From contig JAIOJX010000032.1 in NCBI GenBank assembly GCA_022376925.1, positions 168,541,979-168,605,978 of the forward strand: a stretch of 64,000 bases of DNA. Direction: 5' to 3'. The notes under the pieces are model-generated. The model saw nothing but the letters and a program-made list of their open reading frames with translations. It was not told the DNA's origin and did not search any database. Origin of the DNA: Tragulus kanchil (lineage: Eukaryota; Chordata; Mammalia; Artiodactyla; Tragulidae). The position numbers were made by a program, and so were the translations under genes. Position 1 is the stretch's first letter. Every line of letters begins with the position of its first letter. Positions 34,351-44,606 of this stretch are shown in pieces.

Positions 34351-36207
34351 CCTCTGCGCGGGACAGCGCTGGCCGCAGGGGTGCCCCGCTCGGCTGCGGG
34401 CTGGGCTGCGGCTGGACAGCGGGGAGGCCTGTGATCGCCAGCGCCTGGCCACTGTGGGGACCGGGCTGGAGGAGGGAGGGGAGACCCGGCCTCTAGTGGT
34501 GCCTCCGCCCCATCAGAGCTCCAGCCGGGGGCACTGCCTTCACAGCAGTCCCTCCTGTGGGCGCTGCCAGCCTCCAGCCGGGCCCTCCCGACACCTGCCT
34601 TCCAGGGGCCGGCGGGTGGGGGGAGGGGCGGGTGGGCTGGACACGCCTCTTCCAGCTGTGGCATCGCCCGGGCCCCCTCCCACTGCCTCCAGTGCCAGCG
34701 CCTGCCCGCCTGCCCCTCCCCTGCCCGCCTTCCTCCCACGCATCTCCCGGCCATCGAGGGTTCAGCCTTTCCCGAGCGGTTCCGCGCACTCTCCCTGCAA
34801 GAGGTGGCTTTCGTGTCACCGCAGAGAGCGTTTTTCTGGGCCTGTGCAGCAAAGGGTTAGCCCACAGGCTGGGGCTGCCCACCTGCTGCCCCGTCCGGGG
34901 AAAGGCTCAGGCCTTGCCTGGCTCTAGGAGGCTGGCTCTGAGCCCCTGGCAGGTCTGCGGCATCCTCTCCTGAGCGCGTGGTGGGCCCTCGGGTGAGTGG
35001 TGGGTGGGCAGCAGCCTCAAGGGTCCAGTCGCAGGCCTTTGTCCTTGGTTTCCCACTGACCGGGACTTGCAGGTGGAGGCGGCAGCCCTGTGGGACGTCC
35101 GGGAAAAAGGCAGGCGCCCCGGAGCGAGGCCCGGGCGCAATGCCGACCTTGGCCAGCAGGCGGCTCGGTGGGCCGGAGCCGACCGGGTTCCCCAGGCCGG
35201 TTCTTCCCGCGCCGCCTCCCGGGATCACCGGTGCGGACCCCTGCCCCGAGCCCTCGCCGCATCCGGAAGTTTCTCAGGAAAGGTATAGGGAGAAGGCTGC
35301 GGGGGCGCTAGGTGGATGAACTTGGAGAGCCCAGCCGCGTCTCTAGGAGGTGACTTTAAGCACCTGGCTCAGGCGCGGCCTTTGCTCCCCCTGTGAAATG
35401 GCCGAGCCAAGGGGAGTGAGGGAGAGAGCATGGGGGGCCTCTGCGCGGGACAGCGCTGGCCGCAGGGGTGCCCCGCTCGGCTGCGGGCTGGGCTGCGGCT
35501 GGACAGCGGGGAGGCCTGTGATCGCCAGCGCCTGGCCACTGTGGGGACCGGGCTGGAGGAGGGAGGGGAGACCCCGGCCTCTAGTGGTGCCTCCGCCCCA
35601 TCAGAGCTCCAGCCGGGGGGCACTGCCTTCACAGCAGTCCCCTCCTGTGGGCGCTGCCAGCCTCCAGCCCGGGGCCCTCCCCGACACCTGCCTTCCAGGG
35701 GCCGGCGGGTGGGGGGAGGGGCGGGTGGGCTGGACACGCCTCTTCCAGCTGTGGCATCGCCCGGGCCCCCTCCCACTGCCTCCAGTGCCAGCGCCTGCCC
35801 GCCTGCCCCTCCCCTGCCCGCCTTCCTCCCACGCATCTCCCGGCCATCGAGGGTTCAGCCTTTCCCGAGCGGTTCCGCGCACTCTCCCTGCAAGAGGTGG
35901 CTTTCGTGTCACCGCAGAGAGCGTTTTTCTGGGCCTGTGCAGCAAAGGGTTAGCCCACAGGCTGGGGCTGCCCACCTGCTGCCCCGTCCGGGGAAAGGCT
36001 CAGGCCTTGCCTGGCTCTAGGAGGCTGGCTCTGAGCCCCTGGCAGGTCTGCGGCATCCTCTCCTGAGCGCGTGGTGGGCCCTCGGGTGAGTGGTGGGTGG
36101 GCAGCAGCCTCAAGGGTCCAGTCGCAGGCCTTTGTCCTTGGTTTCCCACTGACCGGGACTTGCAGGTGGAGGCGGCAGCCCTGTGGGACGTCCGGGAAAA
36201 AGGCAGG
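34029..36207. repeat. Direct duplication M (copies 34029-35114 and 35116-36207)
   Basis: The offset is 1087 for the first 540 bases, then rises to 1093. Copy 1 lacks single C or G bases at 34484, 34526, 34553 and 34578-34588 that copy 2 has. The junction is 'ggaaaaaggcagg' joined to 'cgccccggagcg' (35102-35126). Copy 1 overlaps copy 2 of duplication L. No gene was recognised; the frames over 190 codons are low-complexity. Confidence 0.92.
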
Positions 36208-36464
36208 AGCAGTGCGGCTGGATGGACAGTGGCCAGGCAGATGCAGGGAAGGAGCGAGGGAGGGAGGAGCGGAGGGAGGGGCGCATGAAGGGCAAGTGCA
36301 GCGCGGTGTTCTCCGTCGAGCGAGCACCGGTGATGAGTGTGGGGGTCACTGTTCAGTTCTTTGAACTGTGTTTTGTGTTTGAAAATATAAAGCGATGTTG
36401 GAGAAATGTTTCTCGATAAGCACTGTAGCCCCCCTGCCACACGCTACTAAAATCCCAGAAACAG

Positions 36465-36720
36465 CCTGCCCTGTGGGCCAACGATTGAAAGTCTGCCTGC
36501 CGTGCAGGGGACGCGGGTTCAGGCCCTGGCTTGGGAAGATGCCGCCTGCCGCGGGGCGACTAAGCCCAGGCGCCGCAGCTCCCGAGCCCGCCCGCTGCAG
36601 AACTGAAGCCCGCGCCGTGCCGGGAGCCTGCGCGCCGCCACGAGGGCAGCCGCTGCTCCGCGCAGCTCGAGAGGAGCCTGCGCGGCACTGAAGACCCAGT
36701 GCAGGAAGAAATAAGCATGT
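36465..36720 (+). mobile_element. CHR-type SINE
   Basis: A head at 'ctgtgggccaacgattgaaa' and 'tctgcctgccgtgcagggga' has a B-box-like 'cgggttcaggccctggc' at 36513-36529. A CpG-rich body follows, then 'gcggcactgaagacccagtg' and an A-rich end 'aagaaataagc'. Many CpGs survive compared with the AT-rich copies elsewhere in the window. Confidence 0.75.
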
Positions 36721-36954
36721 TAATTCATTAAAAGATTAAATCTCATGAGCTGAAGAGATCCTAACAGGAGTTTGTAAACACCTAGAAGGAAGGGGTAATT
36801 AAAAACACTGTGATCCAGACTTGTTGGGGCCTGGGCAGCAACAGCGGGGCTTCCAGCGACAGGGGTGGAAAAGAAAGAAGCCCCAGGGTTATCAGCTGCG
36901 TCCTGTCTCCTGGGGCGTGGGGCACGGGGAGCAGGAGGCCGCACAGGGGCAGAA

Positions 36955-37075
36955 GGGGATGTTTTATACTTGGCCGCACCAGTAGCTGCATAACTGGGCC
37001 GTTTGTCGCAGCTAAGAGTTTATATGCGCAACTAAGATGTGGCATCACCAAATAAATACATCAATATTTTTCTTA
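36955..37075 (+). mobile_element. Decayed CHR-like SINE 3' part
   Basis: 'gtcgcagctaagagtttata', 'gcgcaactaagatgtggcat' and 'aaataaatacatcaata' look like the end of a CHR element, but no head is visible. The stretch 36721-36954 before it shows nothing recognisable. Confidence 0.35.
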
Positions 37076-37296
37076 AAAAAAGGAAAGAACACAAATTTAG
37101 CAACATAAATCAAAAAAGAAGGTACAAATATCAGACTTAAAAGGAAATGAGAAACCACAGACTGACAGAAAATGGTTGCAAACTGTTTATCAGATAGACT
37201 TGTTCTCAGAACATGTAATGAACTTCTAGGGCTCAACAGTAAGGAAGAAAATAACCTGATTTAAAAATGGGCCAAAGAAAAAGATCTGACTCGTTA

Positions 37297-37740
37297 AAGG
37301 TATGGTTTTTCCAGCAATTGTCCAGAGGTGAGAGCTGGACCATAAAGAAGCCTGAGCACCTAAGAATGGATGCTTTTGAGCTGCGGTGCTGGGGAGACTC
37401 TTGAGGGTTCCTGGACAGGAAGGAGATCAAGCCAGTCAGTCCTAGAGGAAGTCAGCCCTGAGTGCTCACTGGAAGGACGGGTGCTGAAGCTGAAGCTCCG
37501 ATACTTTGGCCGCCTGATGGGAAGGGCTGACTTGCTGGAGAAGACCCTGGTGCTGGGAAAGACTGAGGGCCGGAGGGGAAGGGGGCGGCAGAGGCCGAGA
37601 GGGTTGCATGGCGTCATGCACTCGATGGATACGAGTTTGTGGAAGCTCCGAGAGACGGCGGAGGACAGAGAAGCCAGGAGCGCTGCGGCCCGTGGGGTCA
37701 CAGAGAGGCAGACACAGCTGAGCGACTGAACAACAGCAAC
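37297..37740 (+). mobile_element. BovB LINE 3' fragment inside L1
   Basis: It covers the end of the BovB open frame and the 3' region: 'tggatgcttttgagctgcgg' (37368), 'gaagctccgatactttggcc' (37492), 'agaccctggtgctgggaaag' and the terminal 'cagctgagcgactgaacaac'. It remains open for 119 codons (37370-37729) but lacks the reverse-transcriptase core. An A run at 37789-37803 follows. Confidence 0.85.
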
Positions 37741-38436
37741 AGCAAAAGAGCTGAACATAGCGCGGAGGAAGGTCGTTGTGGTAATGGCAAAAAAAAAAAA
37801 AAACACAACAAAACATGAAAAGCCACTCCGGCCCCGTGTCATTAGGCAGATGCAAATGAAAACCACAGTGCAGTAACACCCAGGAGAGAACGGCAGAAAC
37901 GAGTGACGCAAATAAAAGGACGACACCGCACGCTGAGGCAATTGTGGGTGAAAATTTCTGATCTGGTACCGGTGAGAATGCAGAGGGGTGTGGGGACCCG
38001 GGATTTCTGCTCCTAACATTTACTCAAGAGCAGTGAAAGCTCATGTCCATGCAAATGCCTGTGCGTGGACCTTCATAGTGTGTACGTACCGTCACCTTAA
38101 CCTGGAAGGACACAGGTGTCGTCCAGCTGGTGAGGCAGTGGCCCCAGAGGTCCATCTGCGAGATGCCGTCGGGGAAGGGGCGGTCCACGTGTCCCGTGGG
38201 GATGAGCCGCCCGTGCCTTTTTAGTCGGAAAGACACCAGACTCTAACGGCTGGAGAATTCACACGACATTTCGGAAGAGGCAAGAGGAGAGGGCAACGGC
38301 AGATCAGGGGTCGCTCGGGGCCGGGGATGGTGGGCAGGAGGGCCTCTCCCTGGCGGCCGGGGCGTGGGGTGAGGAGCTGCTCCCAGCGTGACTGGCGGTC
38401 ACACGGCCGGACACATCTGTCAAAGCCGGCAGAACT

Positions 38437-38722
38437 GGGGCTTCCCTCCAGGTCCCGTGGTTAAGAATACACTTGCCAAGGCAGGAGGCCTGGGTTCGAC
38501 CCCTGGTCTGGGGGGATTCCGCCTGCCACGCGGGAGTCCGCAGGCCGCAGCTGTGGAACCTGTGTGCCCTGGAGCCCGGGCTCCACACCAGGAGGAGCCG
38601 CCACGACGAGAAGCCCTCGCCCGGCCACTGGAGAGCAGCCTCTCCTCACCACACCTCGAGCAAAGCCTGTGCGCGGCAGCGAAGACCCCGCCCAGCCCCA
38701 AATAAATAAATCATATAAAAAA
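38437..38722 (+). mobile_element. CHR-type SINE inside L1
   Basis: The element has the head 'ggggcttccctccaggtccc', a B-box-like 'tgggttcgacccctggtctg' at 38491-38510, the body block 'tgtgtgccctggagcccggg', the end block 'gcggcagcgaagaccccgcc', and the tail 'aaataaataaatcatataaa'. The 8-base repeat 'cagaactg' at 38430-38437 and 38728-38735 may be the target duplication. Confidence 0.85.
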
Positions 38723-38760
38723 CTCTACAGAACTGAGCACTGCACAGTGAATTTTACTGT

Positions 38761-39389
38761 GTACACATTAAAATTTTTCAAAGTACAAAAACACCCATTT
38801 CAAAAGAGAGATAATAAGAGGGTCCTCGAAACAACCGTGTCTTATTTCTGAAAACATAAACGAGATGGACAAATTACTAGAAAACTAGACTGGGCTAGAA
38901 GAAACGGGAAACTTGCGTGACGCCGTGTTCAGAAGTCTTCCCGCACGGACGCCGGGGGCTAGAGTGACGACGCAGACACCGGCAGTGACCCGAGCCAGGG
39001 GCCAGCGCTCCGTGTTGACCGGCCACTTGGCTGCAAGGGGCAGGGAGGCACCGGGGGGTGAGGGCCTGGCACGCAGGCAGAAGCGGCGCCCGCAGCGGCA
39101 GCAGGGGACGCAAGTCTGTCCGCTGTCTTCCTGAGGGGGACCGGGGCTCCTTGGGCTCAGCCTGGGGCCACAGACCCCACGGTGGTACCTGAAGGCCAGA
39201 TGGACACGGGGCACGTGGCTGCAGCACTCACGCTTCTCGAAGGGCCCTGTCGCCTGTCCCTGCCTGAAGGCCTCGGGGCCAGCCCAGCGCTGGGTCCCAG
39301 CGAGGGTGACACGCAGCCGTGAGCAGTGAGGAGAAATGCACGATGGAGCGGGGGCCTGTGTGCAGAATAAGCTTAGGATGCAAGGCTTC
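38761..39389. other. Unique sequence, no gene seen
   Basis: An AT-rich start (38761-38910) passes into GC-rich unclassified sequence. A minus-strand frame of 186 codons (38885-39445) runs into the SINE at 39390 and has no domain, so it is not called as a gene. Confidence 0.5.
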
Positions 39390-39592
39390 CGGGCTTCCCA
39401 GGTGGCTCCGCGGGGAAGCAACGGCTGCAGCGCAGGAGATGCCAATTCCGTCCTTCGGTTGGGAGGACCCCCCGTCGGAGCAAAAGCAGTGTTCTTGCCC
39501 CGGAAATCTCGTGGACAGAGGAGCCTGGCGGGCTACAGGCCATGGGGCCACAGCGGGGTTGGGCACAACTGAGTGACTAAACGCCGCCACCA
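39390..39592 (+). mobile_element. Bov-tA SINE
   Basis: Sense order: 'gggcttcccaggtggctccg', 'cagcgcaggagatgccaatt', 'ctcgtggacagaggagcctg', 'gcgggctacaggccatgggg' and 'caactgagtgactaaacgcc'. It has the full-length structure of a tRNA head joined to a BovA monomer. Confidence 0.85.
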
Positions 39593-40204
39593 CGACCACA
39601 AGCTTTCCCTGCAGGGTCACCCCGACGCAAAAGAGACCAAGAGGCTCTCTGGGCAGAACCAGCCGAATGGGCCATCTTGGGGAACTGAGCCCAAAGGGCA
39701 GCCAGCGCGGAGAGGAAGGAGGGAAGTGACCTCTGGTGACAGGTGGCGTGATCCAATGGGCAGCCTGAAGGCCGCAGCTGGGCGGCAGGAGCAGAGCGGG
39801 CAGGCCTGCTGTGTTTCCTCTAACAGCAGAGAAACTGCAGAGGAAGTTAGGAAATCAGCTCCCGTCTGGGTTATTTTTTTCTACACCCTGGGTCCTGAGA
39901 ATGTGCGTTTCTGCCAAGTTCTCGAGGGATGTGACGTGGCTGGTCAGGGGCAGAAATCAGTTCCACTTTCAGTGGCATCAAAAATAATGACATCCTTAGG
40001 AATGACCTGACCCGCGGAGAGAGGCGCCTGCCCGCGGGGAGCGCGGGGCGCTGCGGGGAGGAGGGGCGAGGGCCGCGGCGCTGCCGCTCCCGCTCGCTCG
40101 GGGCGCCGTCGTCACGGGGGGCTGCAGTCACCGCACCCGTGCCCGCGTCCCAGCGGCGCGGCTGGCTTGGGTTTGGTCTTGTCTGCAGAAACAGAAATGC
40201 GTGC
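39593..40204. other. Unique sequence with a possible L1 scrap at 39950-40010
   Basis: 'cagtggcatcaaaaataatg' and 'acatccttaggaatgacctg' (39970-40008) resemble the L1 ORF2 block that reads 'aaataccaggaataaacct' in better copies. The CpG-rich stretch 40010-40150 shows no gene. Confidence 0.35.
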
Positions 40205-40414
40205 TCAACCCCTCCGTCGCGCTGACTGTTTGCCTCCGCGGCCTGCAGCCCGCCGGGCTCCTCCGTCCGTGGAATTCTCCGGGCGAGAACGCTGGAGTGG
40301 GGCGCCCTGTCCCCCTGCAGGGGGTCTTCCTGACCCAGGGGTTGAACCTGCGTCCCGTGTGTCTCCTGTAGGGGCGGGCGGAGTCTTTCAGCACTGTGTC
40401 ACCTGGGAAGCCCG
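40205..40414 (-). mobile_element. BOV-A/Bov-tA SINE, antisense (partial second copy 41430-41527)
   Basis: 'gcagcccgccgggctcctcc', 'gtggaattctccgggcgaga' and 'acgctggagtggggcgccct' are followed by the inverted head 'cacctgggaagcccgc'. The tail half is missing from the second copy because duplication N starts at 40318, inside the element. Confidence 0.8.
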
Positions 40415-42556
40415 CAGAAATAGAAGCATCCACCCCGACTGCATAAGGAGCCTCGGGGAACCCACACAGCCCCAGGAACTGACCCCCTGGGCAGAGAGGG
40501 TGCCTCCCTCTCCCCCAGGCCTGGCCGGCAGAGACAGAGGGGGCGGGCCCAGGAACAGGGGCGGGAGACAGGGCTGCGGCGTGGAGGGGAGCCGGACGGG
40601 AGCGGGCTGGGGCTGGGGCTGGACGCCAGTGAGCACCGGCTCAGCCGGGCCTCTGTGCCCGAGCGGGCGGGGTGGCGCTGCCCCGGCCCCGCGGCTGCTG
40701 GCTCCCGCCCGGAGGCCTGCCTGCCCCTGCCTCGGCCCGGGAGGTGGAGGCCACGGCCGGGGGTGCGGGAGTGGGGGACGCCGTGAGCCCAGGGCCCTGG
40801 CTGTGCGTGTGCGTGTGTCTCGAGTGTGGGCGAGCGCTTCCGTGGCCACAGGCGTGTGGACTGGGTTCTCGTGTGTGTGAGTGGTCAAGCGCGCCTTGCT
40901 GTCACCGGCGGTGAGGAAGCCGGTGGGGAGCGGGCAGGGCCCTCCCGGGACGGACCGGGGTGTGACCTGCGGGTGGAGGGCAGGCGGGGGGGCAGCTCCA
41001 CCTCGACCCTGATTCTCTGCGGGGAGGGCGGAGAGCCCGGTGCTGGGAGTGGAAGAGATGGCTTTGCACACGCGCAGCCGCCCACTCCCCAGCCCTGGGC
41101 AGAGCCCCTTGCTCGCGTTGGCTGCCCCACTGCCGCCCCAGGAGACCAGCCGCACGCCGGCCCTCCCCCAGCCTGGCACTCGCCCGCCCCTGCCCCCTGC
41201 ATGCCCTGCTGACCTCAGCTGGCCCAGCTTAGGCCCGGTGCTGCCGCAGTGCTGCGGCCACCTGCCAGGACTGTGGGCACACCCGGGCAGCCACGGCGCC
41301 CAACCTGGTGCCTGCTGACCAGAGGGTCCCCTCCAGCTGTGGGCCTCGGGAGGCCCTGACCCCGCCCTGCAGGACCTGCCCAGGGCAGCGCTCAGGGGCA
41401 CAGGAAGGGCTCCTCGGGTGGAGCTGGTGGCCAGGGGTCTTCCTGACCCAGGGGTTGAACCTGCGTCCCGTGTGTCTCCTGTAGGGGCGGGCGGAGTCTT
41501 TCAGCACTGTGTCACCTGGGAAGCCCGCAGAAATAGAAGCATCCACCCCGACTGCATAAGGAGCCTCGGGGAACCCACACAGCCCCAGGAACTGACCCCC
41601 TGGGCAGAGAGGGTGCCTCCCTCTCCCCCAGGCCTGGCCGGCAGAGACAGAGGGGGCGGGCCCAGGAACAGGGGCGGGAGACAGGGCTGCGGCGTGGAGG
41701 GGAGCCGGACGGGAGCGGGCTGGGGCTGGGGCTGGACGCCAGTGAGCACCGGCTCAGCCGGGCCTCTGTGCCCGAGCGGGCGGGGTGGCGCTGCCCCGGC
41801 CCCGCGGCTGCTGGCTCCCGCCCGGAGGCCTGCCTGCCCCTGCCTCGGCCCGGGAGGTGGAGGCCACGGCCGGGGGTGCGGGAGTGGGGGACGCCGTGAG
41901 CCCAGGGCCCTGGCTGTGCGTGTGCGTGTGTCTCGAGTGTGGGCGAGCGCTTCCGTGGCCACAGGCGTGTGGACTGGGTTCTCGTGTGTGTGAGTGGTCA
42001 AGCGCGCCTTGCTGTCACCGGCGGTGAGGAAGCCGGTGGGGAGCGGGCAGGGCCCTCCCGGGACGGACCGGGGTGTGACCTGCGGGTGGAGGGCAGGCGG
42101 GGGGGCAGCTCCACCTCGACCCTGATTCTCTGCGGGGAGGGCGGAGAGCCCGGTGCTGGGAGTGGAAGAGATGGCTTTGCACACGCGCAGCCGCCCACTC
42201 CCCAGCCCTGGGCAGAGCCCCTTGCTCGCGTTGGCTGCCCCACTGCCGCCCCAGGAGACCAGCCGCACGCCGGCCCTCCCCCAGCCTGGCACTCGCCCGC
42301 CCCTGCCCCCTGCATGCCCTGCTGACCTCAGCTGGCCCAGCTTAGGCCCCGGTGCTGCCGCAGTGCTGCGGCCACCTGCCAGGACTGTGGGCACACCCCC
42401 GGGGCAGCCACGGCGCCCAACCTGGTGCCTGCTGACCAGAGGGGTCCCCTCCAGCTGTGGGCCTCCGGGAGGCCCTGACCCCGCCCTGCAGGACCTGCCC
42501 AGGGCAGCGCGCGCTCAGGGGCACAGGAAGGGCTCCTCGGGTGGAGCTGGTGGCCA
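40318..42556. repeat. Direct duplication N (copies 40318-41434 and 41432-42556)
   Basis: The offset is 1113 over the first 900 bases. It then grows to about 1121, because the last 200 bases of copy 1 (41230-41400) lack bases present in copy 2: 'taggcccggtg' against 'taggccccggtg', 'cacacccgggcag' against 'cacacccccggggcag', and 'cagcgctcag' against 'cagcgcgcgctcag'. The junction lies inside the repeated SINE and the sequence 'gctggtggccag'. Confidence 0.92.
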
Positions 42557-44606
42557 GACCGTGGTTTCCGGCCACCGAGTCCCCCGGCCGGCCGCCTCCC
42601 TCGCTGCCGCCCAGGTGCTGTCCGCGGAGGCCGGCTGGAGCCTCAGCACCCTGCAGAGGAAGCCTGATTGCTCCCAGCACGAGCCGCGGGCTTGCAGGCA
42701 GCTGGGGCGCTTTTCCACGTGGGGCCCGGTCTCTGCTGGGCCACCCGGGAGGCGGGAGGGGGCGGGGGAGCCCGGTCCAGCCCCGACAGCCCCGGCCACA
42801 GCAGGCCTCCTCCCGGGTCACTTCTGCTTTCCGCTTAGCAGCAGAGGGTGACAGGTGGCGGGGGCGTCAGCATCCCGGGCCTTGCCGGGCAGTCGCGGAC
42901 CTCGAGGCCAGTTCCCAGCGCCGGCCTGGCCCCTCGGCAGCGTGGCAGCAGCTTCACGGCTCCCCCGGGTCTCGGGGGGCCGCGGGGCGGGGCGGCCCCT
43001 CGAGGCAGGGCTGCCGGGCTGCCGAGGTCTGGGGCGGGGCGCGTCTCTGCGGCGGAGGGCGCTGTCCTACCCGTGAGTGACCTCCCCAGCCTCCAGCAGC
43101 ACCCCCACCGCAGGCAGAAACCCCGGACTCTCTCCAGGGAGGCGCCGTGCCCTGGGGGCGTCGCCCGGGCTGGGGACCCTGGGCTGCGAGGAGGTGCGGC
43201 CTGCGGGGCCTCGAGGCTGGGTCCAGCAGGAAGCCTTCTGTGTTCGCCTGAGACCTGCCGTCCGCGGCAGCCCTGGACAGCAGCAGGTAAGCCTGAGAAT
43301 GGCCCGGAACGAAGGTGGACCTCAGACACCGTGCCCCCGGCCACGGCCCCGCGAGGTCCTGCAGGCGGCCCCTCAGCCTCCGCCTGGCTCTCCCTGGACC
43401 GGGGAGGCGACGGGCCACACGCACCTGCGCTCTGCTGGGTGGGGCCGTCCTGCGTGCCTCCGGGGCAAGCCCTGATCTCTGGGACGCTCCTGCGTCCTGG
43501 GACCTTAGGCGAAGCAGGAAGCTCCCAAAGGCTCCTGAGGGCGGACCACAGGGCCCTCGGCCACGCCTCCCGGGTGGAGCTGGTGGCCAGACCGTGGTTT
43601 CCGGCCACCGAGTCCCCCGGCCGGCCGCCTCCCTCGCTGCCGCCCAGGTGCTGTCCGCGGAGGCCGGCTGGAGCCTCAGCACCCTGCAGAGGAAGCCTGA
43701 TTGCTCCCAGCACGAGCCGCGGGCTTGCAGGCAGCTGGGGCGCTTTTCCACGTGGGGCCCGGTCTCTGCTGGGCCACCCGGGAGGCGGGAGGGGGCGGGG
43801 GAGCCCGGTCCAGCCCCGACAGCCCCGGCCACAGCAGGCCTCCTCCCGGGTCACTTCTGCTTTCCGCTTAGCAGCAGAGGGTGACAGGTGGCGGGGGCGT
43901 CAGCATCCCGGGCCTTGCCGGGCAGTCGCGGACCTCGAGGCCAGTTCCCAGCGCCGGCCTGGCCCCTCGGCAGCGTGGCAGCAGCTTCACGGCTCCCCCG
44001 GGTCTCGGGGGGCCGCGGGGCGGGGCGGCCCCTCGAGGCAGGGCTGCCGGGCTGCCGAGGTCTGGGGCGGGGCGCGTCTCTGCGGCGGAGGGCGCTGTCC
44101 TACCCGTGAGTGACCTCCCCAGCCTCCAGCAGCACCCCCACCGCAGGCAGAAACCCCGGACTCTCTCCAGGGAGGCGCCGTGCCCTGGGGGCGTCGCCCG
44201 GGCTGGGGACCCTGGGCTGCGAGGAGGTGCGGCCTGCGGGGCCTCGAGGCTGGGTCCAGCAGGAAGCCTTCTGTGTTCGCCTGAGACCTGCCGTCCGCGG
44301 CAGCCCTGGACAGCAGCAGGTAAGCCTGAGAATGGCCCGGAACGAAGGTGGACCTCAGACACCGTGCCCCCGGCCACGGCCCCGCGAGGTCCTGCAGGCG
44401 GCCCCTCAGCCTCCGCCTGGCTCTCCCTGGACCGGGGAGGCGACGGGCCACACGCACCTGCGCTCTGCTGGGTGGGGCCGTCCTGCGTGCCTCCGGGGCA
44501 AGCCCTGATCTCTGGGACGCTCCTGCGTCCTGGGACCTTAGGCGAAGCAGGAAGCTCCCAAAGGCTCCTGAGGGCGGACCACAGGGCCCTCGGGCCACGC
44601 TCCCGG
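42538..44606. repeat. Direct duplication O (copies 42538-43573 and 43571-44606)
   Basis: The offset is exactly 1033, with only end differences ('ccctcggccacgcctcccgg' at 43554 against 'ccctcgggccacgctcccgg' at 44587). The content is CpG-rich and unclassified. The 421-codon plus-strand frame over 42848-44113 is made by reading through the junction and is not a gene. Confidence 0.92.

Larger units (their letters stand above)
37080..38760 (+). mobile_element. L1 3' end interrupted by a BovB and a SINE
   Basis: L1-type blocks run in order. 'atggttgcaaactgtttatc' (37171) and 'aaaaatgggccaaagaaaa' (37262) lie before the BovB. 'ttaggcagatgcaaatgaaa' (37842) and 'catttactcaagagcagtga' (38018) lie after it. 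The last part, 'acagtgaattttactgtgta' (38743), comes after the SINE at 38437. The remaining frame has many stops. The nesting order shows that the L1 is the oldest of the three. Confidence 0.7.

Noticed and set aside
42848..44113. 421-codon plus-strand open frame
   Set aside because: It exists only because duplication O joins two copies in frame; parts of the protein repeat themselves exactly. There is no domain and no plausible start.
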